From NCBI RefSeq assembly GCF_005222755.1, contig NZ_STGD01000010.1:62001-126000 (forward strand): a stretch of DNA of 64,000 nt, written 5' to 3'. Made by a program: the position numbers and the translations under genes. This DNA is from Roseomonas sp. HF4 (GTDB lineage Bacteria > Pseudomonadota > Alphaproteobacteria > Acetobacterales > Acetobacteraceae). The notes under the pieces are model-generated. The model searched no databases, was not told the origin of the DNA, and saw nothing but the letters and a program-made list of their open reading frames with translations. Positions within the stretch are counted from its first letter, which is position 1; every line of letters begins with the position of its first letter. Shown piece after piece: positions 44,619 through 53,039 of this stretch.

Positions 44619-45644
44619 GTGAACGACTGGCCCGACATCATCGCCGACGAGGAGACGCTGGAAGACGTGCTCTCCCGCCCGGACCCGGCGCTGGTCACCG
44701 ACCTTGCCGCCGTGCCGGGCGACATCCTGGTGCTAGGTGCCGCCGGAAAGATGGGCCCGACGCTGTGCCGCCAAGCGAAGCGCGCCGACCCCGCCCGCCG
44801 CGTGATCGCGGTGGCGCGCTGGTCGGAGGAAGGGCTCCGCGCGCGCATGGAATCCTGGGGCATCGAGTGCATCGCGGCCGACCTGACCGACCGCGCGGCG
44901 CTGGCTGGCCTGCCCGATGCGCCGAATGTCGTCTTCATGGCGGCGCGCAAGTTCGGCTCCTCGGGGAACGAGCCGCTGACCTGGGCGATGAACGTGCTGC
45001 TGCCGGCCATGGTGGCCGAACGCTACGCCGCGTCCCGCATCGTGTTCTTCTCGACAGGCAACGTGCTGCCGCTGGTGCCGGTGAGCTCGGGCGGCGCCGA
45101 TGAGGCGACGGCGCCCGCGCCGGTCGGCGACTACGCCGCCTCCTGCCTCGGGCGGGAGCGCGTGTTCCAGCACGCGGCCGCCACGCGCGGGACGCCCTGC
45201 TTCGGCATCCGGCTGAACTACGCGATCGACCTGCGCTACGGCGTGCTGCACGACATCGCCTCCAAGGTCCTGGCGGGCACGCCGGTGCCGCTCGCCATGG
45301 GCCACGCGAATGTCGTCTGGCAGGGCGACGCGAATGCCTGGACGCTACGCGCCCTGGCGCGGGCCTCGCCGGATTGCCCGATCCTGAACGTGACGGGGCC
45401 GGAGACGGTGTCCGTGCGCTGGGTGGCGCGGGACTTCGCGCGCCGCTTCGGCCGCGACGTGGCCTTCGCCGGGGAGGAGGCGCCCGATGCGCTGCTGTCC
45501 AACGCGGCGCGCGCCTTCGCCGAATTCGGCTACCCGTCGGTGCCGCTCGCACGGATGCTGGACTGGGTGGCGGGCTGGGTGGCGCAGGGCGGCCGCTCGC
45601 TCGGCCGCGCGACCAAGTTCGAAGTGCGCGACGGCCGCTTCTGA
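44619..45644 (+). CDS. NAD(P)-dependent epimerase/dehydratase family protein
   Basis: Extended SDR-type protein of 341 residues. The nucleotide-binding motif is GDILVLGAAGKMGPTLCRQA (~34-53), a variant GxxGKMG rather than the usual GxxGxxG. VIAVARWSEEGLRARMESWG (~64-83) and the strand VVFMAARKFGSSGNEPLTWA (~103-122) follow. FFSTGNVLP and APVGDYAASCLGRERVFQ (~165-182) take the positions of the Ser and Tyr-x3-Lys; here Tyr is followed by AASC, so the Lys is missing and ordinary SDR chemistry is doubtful. GTG 44619 has GGAGGAA upstream. Its stop overlaps the TetR start, so the two are co-expressed. Confidence 0.8.
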   Translation: MNDWPDIIADEETLEDVLSRPDPALVTDLAAVPGDILVLGAAGKMGPTLCRQAKRADPARRVIAVARWSEEGLRARMESWGIECIAADLTDRAALAGLPDAPNVVFMAARKFGSSGNEPLTWAMNVLLPAMVAERYAASRIVFFSTGNVLPLVPVSSGGADEATAPAPVGDYAASCLGRERVFQHAAATRGTPCFGIRLNYAIDLRYGVLHDIASKVLAGTPVPLAMGHANVVWQGDANAWTLRALARASPDCPILNVTGPETVSVRWVARDFARRFGRDVAFAGEEAPDALLSNAARAFAEFGYPSVPLARMLDWVAGWVAQGGRSLGRATKFEVRDGRF

Positions 45645-46279
45645 TGGAAGGATCGCCGCGCCCGATCTCGCCCCGCGCGGCGGCGACGCGGCAGCGCATC
45701 CTGGATGCGGCGCTGGCGGAATTCGCGCTGGCCGGCCTGGCCGGCGCGCGCGTCGACGAGATCGCGGCCCGCGCCGGCGCCAACAAGCGGATGCTCTACG
45801 CGCATTTCGGCTCGAAGGAGGAGCTCTGGCTGACCGTGCTGGAGCGCGCCTATGCCGCCAAGCGGGCCGAGGAGCACGCGCTCGACGTCGAGCACCTGCC
45901 GCCGGTCGAGGCCATGACGCGCCTCGTGCGGTTCAACCTCCGCTACACCGCCGCGCATCCGGAATTCGTCGCGCTGCTGAACCAGGAGAACATCCACCGC
46001 GCCGCCTACCTGCGGCGCAGCGCGGAGGTGCCGGCGCTCTACTCGCCGCTGCTCGAGAGCCTGCGCGCCGTGCTGCGGCGCGGCGCGGCCGAGGGGCTGT
46101 TCCGGCGCGACGTGGATCCGCTGCAGCTCTACGTCACCATGCTCGGCCTCGGGCATTTCTGGGTGGCGAACCGGCACACGCTGTCCACCATCTTCGGCGA
46201 GGACCTCGGCACCGAGGCGGCGCTGGAGGCGCGGGAGGGACATGTCGTCGAGGTCGTTCTCGGCTATCTGAGGCCCTGA
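45644..46279 (+). CDS. TetR-family transcriptional regulator
   Basis: One-component repressor of 211 residues. The N-terminal helix-turn-helix is clear: RQRILDAALAEFALAGLAGA, VDEIAARAGANKRMLYAHFG and SKEELWLTVLERAYAAK (~15-72). The ligand domain contains LNQENIHRAAYLRRSAEVPA (~122-141), as in TetR regulators with the YsiA/C-terminal family. ATG 45644 overlaps the previous stop (TGATG). It lies upstream of a MetE-core gene by 26 bp, so it likely controls its own operon, which includes the dehydrogenase-like gene and perhaps the methyltransferase-like gene. Confidence 0.88.
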   Translation: MEGSPRPISPRAAATRQRILDAALAEFALAGLAGARVDEIAARAGANKRMLYAHFGSKEELWLTVLERAYAAKRAEEHALDVEHLPPVEAMTRLVRFNLRYTAAHPEFVALLNQENIHRAAYLRRSAEVPALYSPLLESLRAVLRRGAAEGLFRRDVDPLQLYVTMLGLGHFWVANRHTLSTIFGEDLGTEAALEAREGHVVEVVLGYLRP

Positions 46280-46305
46280 AGCACGCCCCGGGAAGGACAC
46301 TGCGC

Positions 46306-47346
46306 ATGAGCCAGACGACCAAGATCCTGCCGACCACGGTGGTCGGCAGCTACCCGCAGCCGCACTGGCTCGTGGACCACGCCATCCTGACGAAGAACAA
46401 CGTCGTGCCGCGCGTGCGCCTCAAGGAGATCTGGCGCGTGGCCGAGGACGCGCTGGAGGAGGCGCAGGACGACGCGACGCTGATCGCGATCCGCGACATG
46501 GAGCGCGCCGGCATCGACATCATCACCGACGGCGAGATGCGGCGCGAATCCTACTCCAACCGCTTCGCCCTCGCGCTCGATGGCGTCGACGTGGACAACC
46601 CCGCCATCGTGAGCGGCCGCATGGGCAAGCCGACGCCCGTGCCGCGCGTGGTGGGCCCGATCCGCCGCCGCCACCCGGTCGAGGTGCGCGACGTCGCGTT
46701 CCTGCGCGCCAACACCGACCGCCAGGTGAAGATCACCCTGCCCGGGCCCTTCACCCTGTCCATGCAGGCGCATGACGAGCACTACGGCGACGACGAGGCG
46801 CTCGCCATGGCCTATGCGGCGGTGGTGGCCGAGGAGGCACGCGACCTCAAGGCCGCCGGCGCCGACGTGATCCAGCTCGACGAGCCCTGGCTGCAGGCGC
46901 GGCCCGACCAGGCGAAGCGCTACGGCGTGAAGGCGATCAACCGCGCGCTGGAAGGCGTGGGCGGCACCACGGTCGTGCATCTCTGCTTCGGCTACGCCGC
47001 GCTCGTGAGCGACAAGCCGTCCGGCTATTCCTTCCTGCCGCAGCTGGCGGACAGCACGGCGGCGCAGATCTCGGTCGAGGCGGCGCAGCCGAAGCTCGAC
47101 CTCGGCATCCTGGGCGACCTGTCGAACAAGACGATCATGCTGGGGGTGCTCGACCTCGGCACGACGGAGGTCGAGACGCCGGAGGTCGTGGCGGCGCGCA
47201 TCCGCGCCGGGCTGAAGCACGTGCCTGCCGAACGCCTGGTGGCGGCGCCCGACTGCGGCATGAAGTACATGCCGCGCGAACGCGCCTTCGCGAAGCTCAA
47301 GGCGCTGGCCGACGGCGCGGCGATCGTGCGGCGGCAGATCTCGTAG
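46306..47346 (+). CDS. MetE-core (cobalamin-independent methionine synthase C-terminal-like) protein
   Basis: Zinc-dependent methyltransferase-fold protein of 346 residues, equivalent to the catalytic half of MetE without its N-terminal folate-binding domain. LPTTVVGSYPQPHWLVDHAI is typical, ITDGEMRRESYSNRFALALD (~70-90) binds substrate, and the zinc ligands are expected in VVHLCFGYAALVS (His/Cys, ~224) and VAAPDCGMKYMPRERAF (Cys, ~310). It may transfer methyl groups from a small donor rather than folate. ATG 46306 has GGGAAGG upstream. It ends in a repeat. Confidence 0.82.
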   Translation: MSQTTKILPTTVVGSYPQPHWLVDHAILTKNNVVPRVRLKEIWRVAEDALEEAQDDATLIAIRDMERAGIDIITDGEMRRESYSNRFALALDGVDVDNPAIVSGRMGKPTPVPRVVGPIRRRHPVEVRDVAFLRANTDRQVKITLPGPFTLSMQAHDEHYGDDEALAMAYAAVVAEEARDLKAAGADVIQLDEPWLQARPDQAKRYGVKAINRALEGVGGTTVVHLCFGYAALVSDKPSGYSFLPQLADSTAAQISVEAAQPKLDLGILGDLSNKTIMLGVLDLGTTEVETPEVVAARIRAGLKHVPAERLVAAPDCGMKYMPRERAFAKLKALADGAAIVRRQIS

Positions 47347-47375
47347 CGCGGCGTTGGCGTGATGGCGGCAAGGGC

Positions 47376-47505
47376 CGGGGGAGGGGAACCTCCCCCGCTC
47401 CCCCTCCCTTCTCTGTCACGTGGCACCGATCCGGGAAGGTCGGGCGCCAGGTGCCAAAGAAGGTTGTGGGGGGTTTCGGGGGGAGAAGTTCCCTTCTCCC
47501 CCCGG
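47376..47505 (+). repeat. Structured intergenic repeat, family 1, copy C
   Basis: About 130 bp starting 29 bp after a stop codon. The left hairpin CGGGGGAGG-GGAA-CCTCCCCCG (47376-47397) is perfect; the right hairpin ends the element near 47505 with loop TTCC. The central arms (TCTGTCACGTGGCACC and GGCGCCAGGTGCCAAAGA) pair imperfectly. Unlike copies A and B it lies between tandem, not convergent, genes. Confidence 0.85.
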
Positions 47506-47588
47506 CTTCCCCGCCCGTTCCCCCTCCGAGGGTTGACGCGCGCCACCTCGGCGGCCCAGCGTTGCGCGATCCGACGGAGGAACGACCC

Positions 47589-48557
47589 ATGCGCGCGCTG
47601 ACGCTGCTCCTGGCCTTCCTGCTCGCGGCCTGCGGCGGCGGCCCAAGGCCCGACGTGTTCACCTATGTCGGCTCGGGCAACCAGCCGATGGCGGCCGAGC
47701 TCTGGCTGCCGGAGGGCACCGGGCGCGTGCCGGTCGTCATCCTCTCCCACGACGTGCGCGGCAAGCGCGACCCGCATCTGACCGACTACGTCAACGCGCT
47801 GAAGGGCTCGGGCGCCGCCGTGCTGGTGCTCGACCACTATGCGTCGCGCAGCATCGACACCTCCCGCCCGCCGCCGGAACGCGCCTGGATCACGGCGATG
47901 GACTTCGCGATCGACGCCTATGGCGCGCTGGAAGCCCTGGCGGAACATCCGCGAATCGACCGCCGTCGCGCGGGCCTGGTCGGCTTCGGGGAAGGCGGCG
48001 GCGGCGGCGCGCTGCTGGCCGCGCACCAGTGGCTGATCGCGCAGCGCCCGGCGAACGGGCCGCGCTTCCTGGCCTTCGCGGCAGTGGCGCCGGAATGCGC
48101 CTACCGCCTGGGCAACCGCGCGACCAACCGCGCGCCGATCCTGATGCTGGTGGCCGAGCGCGACAACCGCACCGGCCGGGCACCCTGCGACGACCTCGCC
48201 TCCTACCTCCGCGCCGCGGGGGGCAACGTCACGGTCAACCTGTACCGCGGCGCCCGGCACGGCTTCGACGACCCGGCCGGGCCGGTGCGCGCCGACCCGC
48301 AGGGGGAGAACATCACCCGCTGCGTCTGGCAGCAGGGGCCGGACGGGCTGTGGCGCGAACGGGCCTCGGGGGTGACCGGCGCCTCGCTGTTCCGCATCAA
48401 CCAGACCGAGGCGTCGCAGCAGGCCTATCTGCAGTCGCGCCAGGCATGCCGGACGCTCGGGACGGAAACCCAGGGGGATGCGGCGCTGCGCGGGCGCGCA
48501 GTCGGCGAGGTCGCGGGGCACATGAAGACGCATGTGATCGACGCGCGGGTTCGGTGA
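47589..48557 (+). CDS. Dienelactone-hydrolase-like lipoprotein with altered nucleophile site
   Basis: Alpha/beta-hydrolase of the dienelactone hydrolase type, 322 residues. MRALTLLLAFLLAACGGG gives a lipobox (LAAC), so it is likely a lipoprotein. The fold is evident: VPVVILSHDVRGKRDPHL (~50-67), the strand-turn RAGLVGFGEGGGGGALLAA (~130), ILMLVAERDNRTG (~181, acid Asp) and LYRGARHGFDDP (~218, catalytic His). At the nucleophile elbow, where GFSxGG or GFCxGG is expected, the sequence is GFGEGG, with Gly replacing Ser/Cys. Catalysis by the usual route is therefore doubtful. ATG 47589 follows a GGAGG at ~47576. Confidence 0.78.
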   Translation: MRALTLLLAFLLAACGGGPRPDVFTYVGSGNQPMAAELWLPEGTGRVPVVILSHDVRGKRDPHLTDYVNALKGSGAAVLVLDHYASRSIDTSRPPPERAWITAMDFAIDAYGALEALAEHPRIDRRRAGLVGFGEGGGGGALLAAHQWLIAQRPANGPRFLAFAAVAPECAYRLGNRATNRAPILMLVAERDNRTGRAPCDDLASYLRAAGGNVTVNLYRGARHGFDDPAGPVRADPQGENITRCVWQQGPDGLWRERASGVTGASLFRINQTEASQQAYLQSRQACRTLGTETQGDAALRGRAVGEVAGHMKTHVIDARVR

Positions 48558-48952
48558 GGGCGGGCCGGCCGAGCCGCGCCATCGGCCCGACCTGGATTTG
48601 TCCGAAACCGCCCACCGGCTGCTGCGGGCGGCGCTGAATTCCGTCGCGACGCAGCCGGCCACGGTCTTCCGGCCCTTACGCGACCTGTTGTACCCGGCCG
48701 GCCGCCAGCCCCTCTGCTGGCGCCTGCGGTGACCGCGCCATGCCGTCGCCCCGGTATCGGTTTCCGAAAGCCCTTCGGCCTTCGCGGGTTCCCATCGGCG
48801 TTGCTGCGCAACGTCGATGGGAACCCGTGGCGGGGTGCTCCGGAGGGGCGGCGCCCCTCCGCGCGATGTACCCTACCTCCCCCTGGCGCTATGGCCCGCC
48901 TGCCGCATATCCGTTACACCCCGCCCTTTCCGGGAACGCCGAGGCACCCCCT
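48558..48952. other. Gene-free stretch upstream of trpB with multiple hairpins
   Basis: No well-supported gene lies in these 395 bp. A 44-codon frame from TTG 48598 to TGA 48732 has no clear start signal or family match and is not called. The right half holds family 2 repeat copy E. The trpB promoter should be between ~48860 and 48950. No leader peptide or attenuator is recognisable. Confidence 0.5.
48759..48860. repeat. Structured intergenic repeat, family 2, copy E
   Basis: Three hairpins in a row. The first (48765-48784, 8-bp stem with one mismatch, loop CTTC) matches copy D at 40121 in sequence and fold. The second, 48785-48827, is exceptional: a 13-bp perfect outer stem, one G-T pair and a 5-bp inner stem around CTGCG. 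The third is GGAGGGGC-GGC-GCCCCTCC (48842-48860). It may terminate the preceding transcript or act at the trp leader. Confidence 0.65.
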
Positions 48953-50187
<1,235 letters not shown>

Positions 50188-50191
<4 letters not shown>

Positions 50192-50349
50192 CGACCGCGA
50201 TCGCAACCATTCGGCCCGATGCCCCGCATCGGCCCGGGAGCGCTCAGCGCGACCGCGCCCAGCCCGCCCGCCATGCCCCGCGCGCCAGCGCATGGCGCGC
50301 AAGCCAGCCGGCCGGAGGCCGCGCCCGGCGCGTGAGGGCATTCGCATGA
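50188..50349 (+). CDS. Possible coupling micro-ORF between trpB and trpA
   Basis: A 53-codon frame begins with GTG 50188, overlapping the trpB stop (GTGA), and ends with TGA 50347-50349, overlapping the trpA ATG (ATGA). It thus bridges the whole 154-bp gap with stop-start overlaps at both ends. The predicted peptide is Arg/Ala/Pro-rich with no recognisable domain. It could keep ribosomes running from trpB into trpA. A chance open frame in GC-rich DNA is the main alternative. Confidence 0.25.
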
Positions 50350-51176
50350 GCCGGATCGCGGCGCGCTTCGCGGCGCTGAAGCACGAAGGGCGCGGCGCGC
50401 TCGTGACCTATCTTTCGGGCTACGATCCCGACCCGGCGACCTCGCTCGCCATCCTGCGCGGCCTGCCCGGCGCGGGGGCGGACGTGATCGAGGTCGGCGT
50501 GCCCTTCACCGACCCGATGGCCGACGGCCCCTCGATCCAGCGCGCCGGGCTGCGCGCGCTGAAGGCGGGCGCGACGCTCGACGGCGTGCTCGCCCTCGTG
50601 CGGGACTTCCGCAAGGAGAACGCGGCGACGCCGGTGGTGCTGATGGGCTACTACAACCCCATCCTGTCCTACGGCGTGGATGCGTTCTGCAACGACGCGG
50701 CCGCCTCCGGCGTCGACGGCCTGATCGTCGTGGACGTGCCGCCCGAGGAAGCGGACGAGATCGAGCCGCAGGCAAAGGCCAACGGCCTCGACCTGATCCG
50801 CCTCGTGGCGCCGACAACGGATGACGCGCGCCTGCCACGCGTGCTCGCGGCCACCACGGGCTTCGTCTACTACGTCGCGATCACCGGCATCACCGGCACG
50901 CGGAGCGCGACCACGGCCGACCTCGCTGCCGCGCTGCCGCGCATCCGCCCGCATACCGACCTGCCGGTCTGCGTCGGCTTCGGCATCCGCACGCCCGAAC
51001 AGGCGGCCGAGGCCGCGCGCATCGCCGATGGCGCCGTGGTCGGCACGGCGCTGGTCGATGCGCTGGCCGCGAGCCTCGACGCGGAGGGCCGCGCGAAGCC
51101 TGACACGGTGCGCAAGGTCCTCGACCAGGTGCGCGCCCTGGCCGAGGCGGTGCGCGGCGTTCCGAGCGCCGCGTGA
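50346..51176 (+). CDS. trpA: Tryptophan synthase alpha chain
   Basis: Cleaves indole-3-glycerol phosphate to indole and glyceraldehyde 3-phosphate; indole channels to TrpB. The TIM-barrel motifs are clear: [15 protein letters not shown] (~20), the catalytic Glu and Asp in [16 protein letters not shown] (~48-63), [13 protein letters not shown] (~97), [14 protein letters not shown] (~124) and [14 protein letters not shown] (~175). The length of 276 is normal. ATG 50346. Its TGA overlaps the GTG of ribF. It forms a transcriptional unit with trpB despite the 154-bp spacing. Confidence 0.96.
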   Translation: MSRIAARFAALKHEGRGALVTYLSGYDPDPATSLAILRGLPGAGADVIEVGVPFTDPMADGPSIQRAGLRALKAGATLDGVLALVRDFRKENAATPVVLMGYYNPILSYGVDAFCNDAAASGVDGLIVVDVPPEEADEIEPQAKANGLDLIRLVAPTTDDARLPRVLAATTGFVYYVAITGITGTRSATTADLAAALPRIRPHTDLPVCVGFGIRTPEQAAEAARIADGAVVGTALVDALAASLDAEGRAKPDTVRKVLDQVRALAEAVRGVPSAA

Positions 51177-52093
51177 TCGTCGGGGCCTGGCACCAGGTCC
51201 CGCGCGAGGCGCGCGGTGCGACGGTCGCGCTCGGCAATTTCGACGGTGTGCATATCGGCCATGCCGCGGTGCTGCGCGCGGCGCATGCCGCGCGGCCAGA
51301 CCTGTCGCTGGCCGTGCTGACCTTCGAGCCGCACCCGCGCGAGCATTTCCGGCCCGACGACCCACCCTTCCGGCTGACGCTGCTGCCCGCCAAGGCGGCC
51401 GCGCTGCGGGAGGCGGGCGCAAGCTTCGTCTTCGCGCTGCCCTTCGACGATGCCTTCGCGGCGATGTCGGCCGAGGCCTTCGTCGAGCACGTGCTGCATC
51501 GCGGCCTCGGCGCGAAGCACCTCGCCTGCGGGCCGGACTTCGCCTTCGGCCACCGCCGCGGCGGCGACGTGGCGTTCCTCGCGCGGGAGGCCGAGGCGCG
51601 CGGCATGGGCCTGACCATCGTGCCGCCGGTCGAGCAAGGGGGCGAGGCCATCTCCTCCTCCCGCATCCGGCGGCTGCTGCAGGACGGCTACCCCGAGCGC
51701 GCCACCGAGAAGCTCGGCCGGCCGTGGGAGATTCGCGGCACCGTGGTGCATGGCGACAAGCTCGGCCGCGTGCTCGGCTGGCCGACGGCGAACATCTGGA
51801 TCGGCCGGCACCTCGAACCCGCGCGCGGCGTCTATGCCGTGACGGTCGCGCTGCCGGACGGGCGCGTGGCGAAGGGCGTGGCGAATGTCGGGCGCCGGCC
51901 CACGCTCGGCGGCGATCCCGAGACGCGGCTCGAGACCTTCGTCTTCGACTTCGACGGCGACCTCTATGGACAGGAGATCGGCGTGCGGCTCGTGCGCTTC
52001 CTGCGCCCGGACGCGAAATTCGCCGGGCTCGAGGAATTGAAGGCCGCGATCGCCGAGGATGCGCGCCAGGCGCGCGCAGTGCTCGGCGCATGA
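51173..52093 (+). CDS. ribF: Bifunctional riboflavin kinase/FAD synthetase
   Basis: Converts riboflavin to FMN and FMN to FAD. The N-terminal FAD synthetase part has the nucleotidyltransferase [14 protein letters not shown] (~22-35) and [12 protein letters not shown] (~158-169). The C-terminal riboflavin kinase domain has [15 protein letters not shown] (~200) and [16 protein letters not shown] (~244). The length is 306. The start is GTG 51173, overlapping the trpA stop, so it is co-translated with trpA. Synteny with ileS and lspA downstream is typical for bacteria. Confidence 0.94.
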   Translation: MIVGAWHQVPREARGATVALGNFDGVHIGHAAVLRAAHAARPDLSLAVLTFEPHPREHFRPDDPPFRLTLLPAKAAALREAGASFVFALPFDDAFAAMSAEAFVEHVLHRGLGAKHLACGPDFAFGHRRGGDVAFLAREAEARGMGLTIVPPVEQGGEAISSSRIRRLLQDGYPERATEKLGRPWEIRGTVVHGDKLGRVLGWPTANIWIGRHLEPARGVYAVTVALPDGRVAKGVANVGRRPTLGGDPETRLETFVFDFDGDLYGQEIGVRLVRFLRPDAKFAGLEELKAAIAEDARQARAVLGA

Positions 52094-52196
52094 TCGCGCG
52101 GCGCGCGCCGCATGCGCGGGGCCGTGCGGAAACGCACTGCTTCACGCGGCCGGTGGGCGTAGTGTCGGGCCACATCACGAGGTCCAGAGGCCTGCC

Positions 52197-52868
52197 ATGC
52201 GGTGCTTCGCTTCCTCCGTGGCGGCCGGGCTCATCGGCCTGGCCAGCCCGGCCGCCCTCGCCCAGTTCGCCGCCTTCGACCTGGTCTGGGTGCGACCGGC
52301 GGCCGAAAGCGGCGCGCCGTCGCCCTGCGCGCGCATCCTCGTGCTCGACCTGCCGCGGGACTGGATGGCCGGCGACGCCGCCGCCGTGGTCATCGCCGAT
52401 CGCGCCGACGCAGCCGCGGCCTTCCCTCCGCTGCGCGCGGCGTTGCTGGCCGAGCGGACAGCGGTACTGGAATTCCCCTCCGGCGCCGCGGAGGGCTGCC
52501 ATGTCGCGCCGGGCCCCCTCGCCGAGGTGCTGGGCGCGCTGCGGGACCTGCGCGAGGACGTCGGCGCCGGCGTGGTGGTGGCGGTGGGCGTCGGCACCGC
52601 CGGGGCCGCCGTGCTCGACGCGGCGCGGGAGGAGGTCGCGGCGCGCTTCCTCGGCCATGCCGGTGCGCGGCTGGCGGTCGCGGTTGCGATCGGCCCCGAT
52701 GGCACCCGCACGTATGCGCGCGGCACGCGCCCGCCGGCCGAGGAAGCCTGGCCCGAACGGTTGCCGCTGCTCTGCGCCGCGCTGGCGGGCGCCGAAGGGC
52801 CGGCCGCATGCATGGCCGCGCTCGCGCCGGAAGGACCGCGCTTCGTCACGGCGCGCCCGCTGCCCTGA
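52197..52868 (+). CDS. Unrecognised secreted protein
   Basis: I do not recognise this 223-residue protein. MRCFASSVAAGLIGLASPAA with LAQ is a signal peptide cleaved near residue 23. The mature part alternates Ala/Val-rich strands (ARILVLDLPRDWM, AGDAAAVVIADRAD, GVVVAVGVGTAGAA) with Ala-rich helices and contains three or four cysteines. It might be an alpha/beta domain that reads as a degenerate hydrolase or protease-like fold, but no catalytic motif is visible. ATG 52197 has an AGAGG-type site upstream. It lies between ribF and ileS with its own ~100-bp leader, and its amino acid use matches the rest of the region. Confidence 0.7.
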   Translation: MRCFASSVAAGLIGLASPAALAQFAAFDLVWVRPAAESGAPSPCARILVLDLPRDWMAGDAAAVVIADRADAAAAFPPLRAALLAERTAVLEFPSGAAEGCHVAPGPLAEVLGALRDLREDVGAGVVVAVGVGTAGAAVLDAAREEVAARFLGHAGARLAVAVAIGPDGTRTYARGTRPPAEEAWPERLPLLCAALAGAEGPAACMAALAPEGPRFVTARPLP

Positions 52869-52884
52869 GGCGCGCGGGCTGCGC

Positions 52885-52975
52885 TTGACGCGCCGCCACG
52901 GGCTTCCGCATATGCCGGCATGGCTTGGCCCGCACCCGCGCGAATTATCGCCCCGGCCCTCCGCTGAGGGCCGGG
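52885..52975 (+). promoter_or_regulatory. ileS leader: candidate promoter and strong hairpin
   Basis: TTGACG (52885-52890), 18 bp and CATATG (52909-52914) give a candidate promoter. Downstream, CCCGGCCCTC-CGCT-GAGGGCCGGG (52952-52975) is a perfect 10-bp stem with a 4-base loop, 65 bp before the ileS ATG. It has no T run. It could be a leader structure controlling ileS, or the end of the preceding gene's transcript. Confidence 0.4.
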
Positions 52976-53039
52976 TTCCGCACGCGCGCCGCTTCCCATT
53001 CCCGCGCCCGCCCCGCTCCGGGCGCCCCGAGACACCGCC

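Noticed and set aside
48598..48732. 44-codon frame from TTG in the gap before trpB
   Set aside because: No ribosome-binding site, no start other than TTG and no recognisable similarity. It is not a trp leader peptide (a single Trp, no attenuator).
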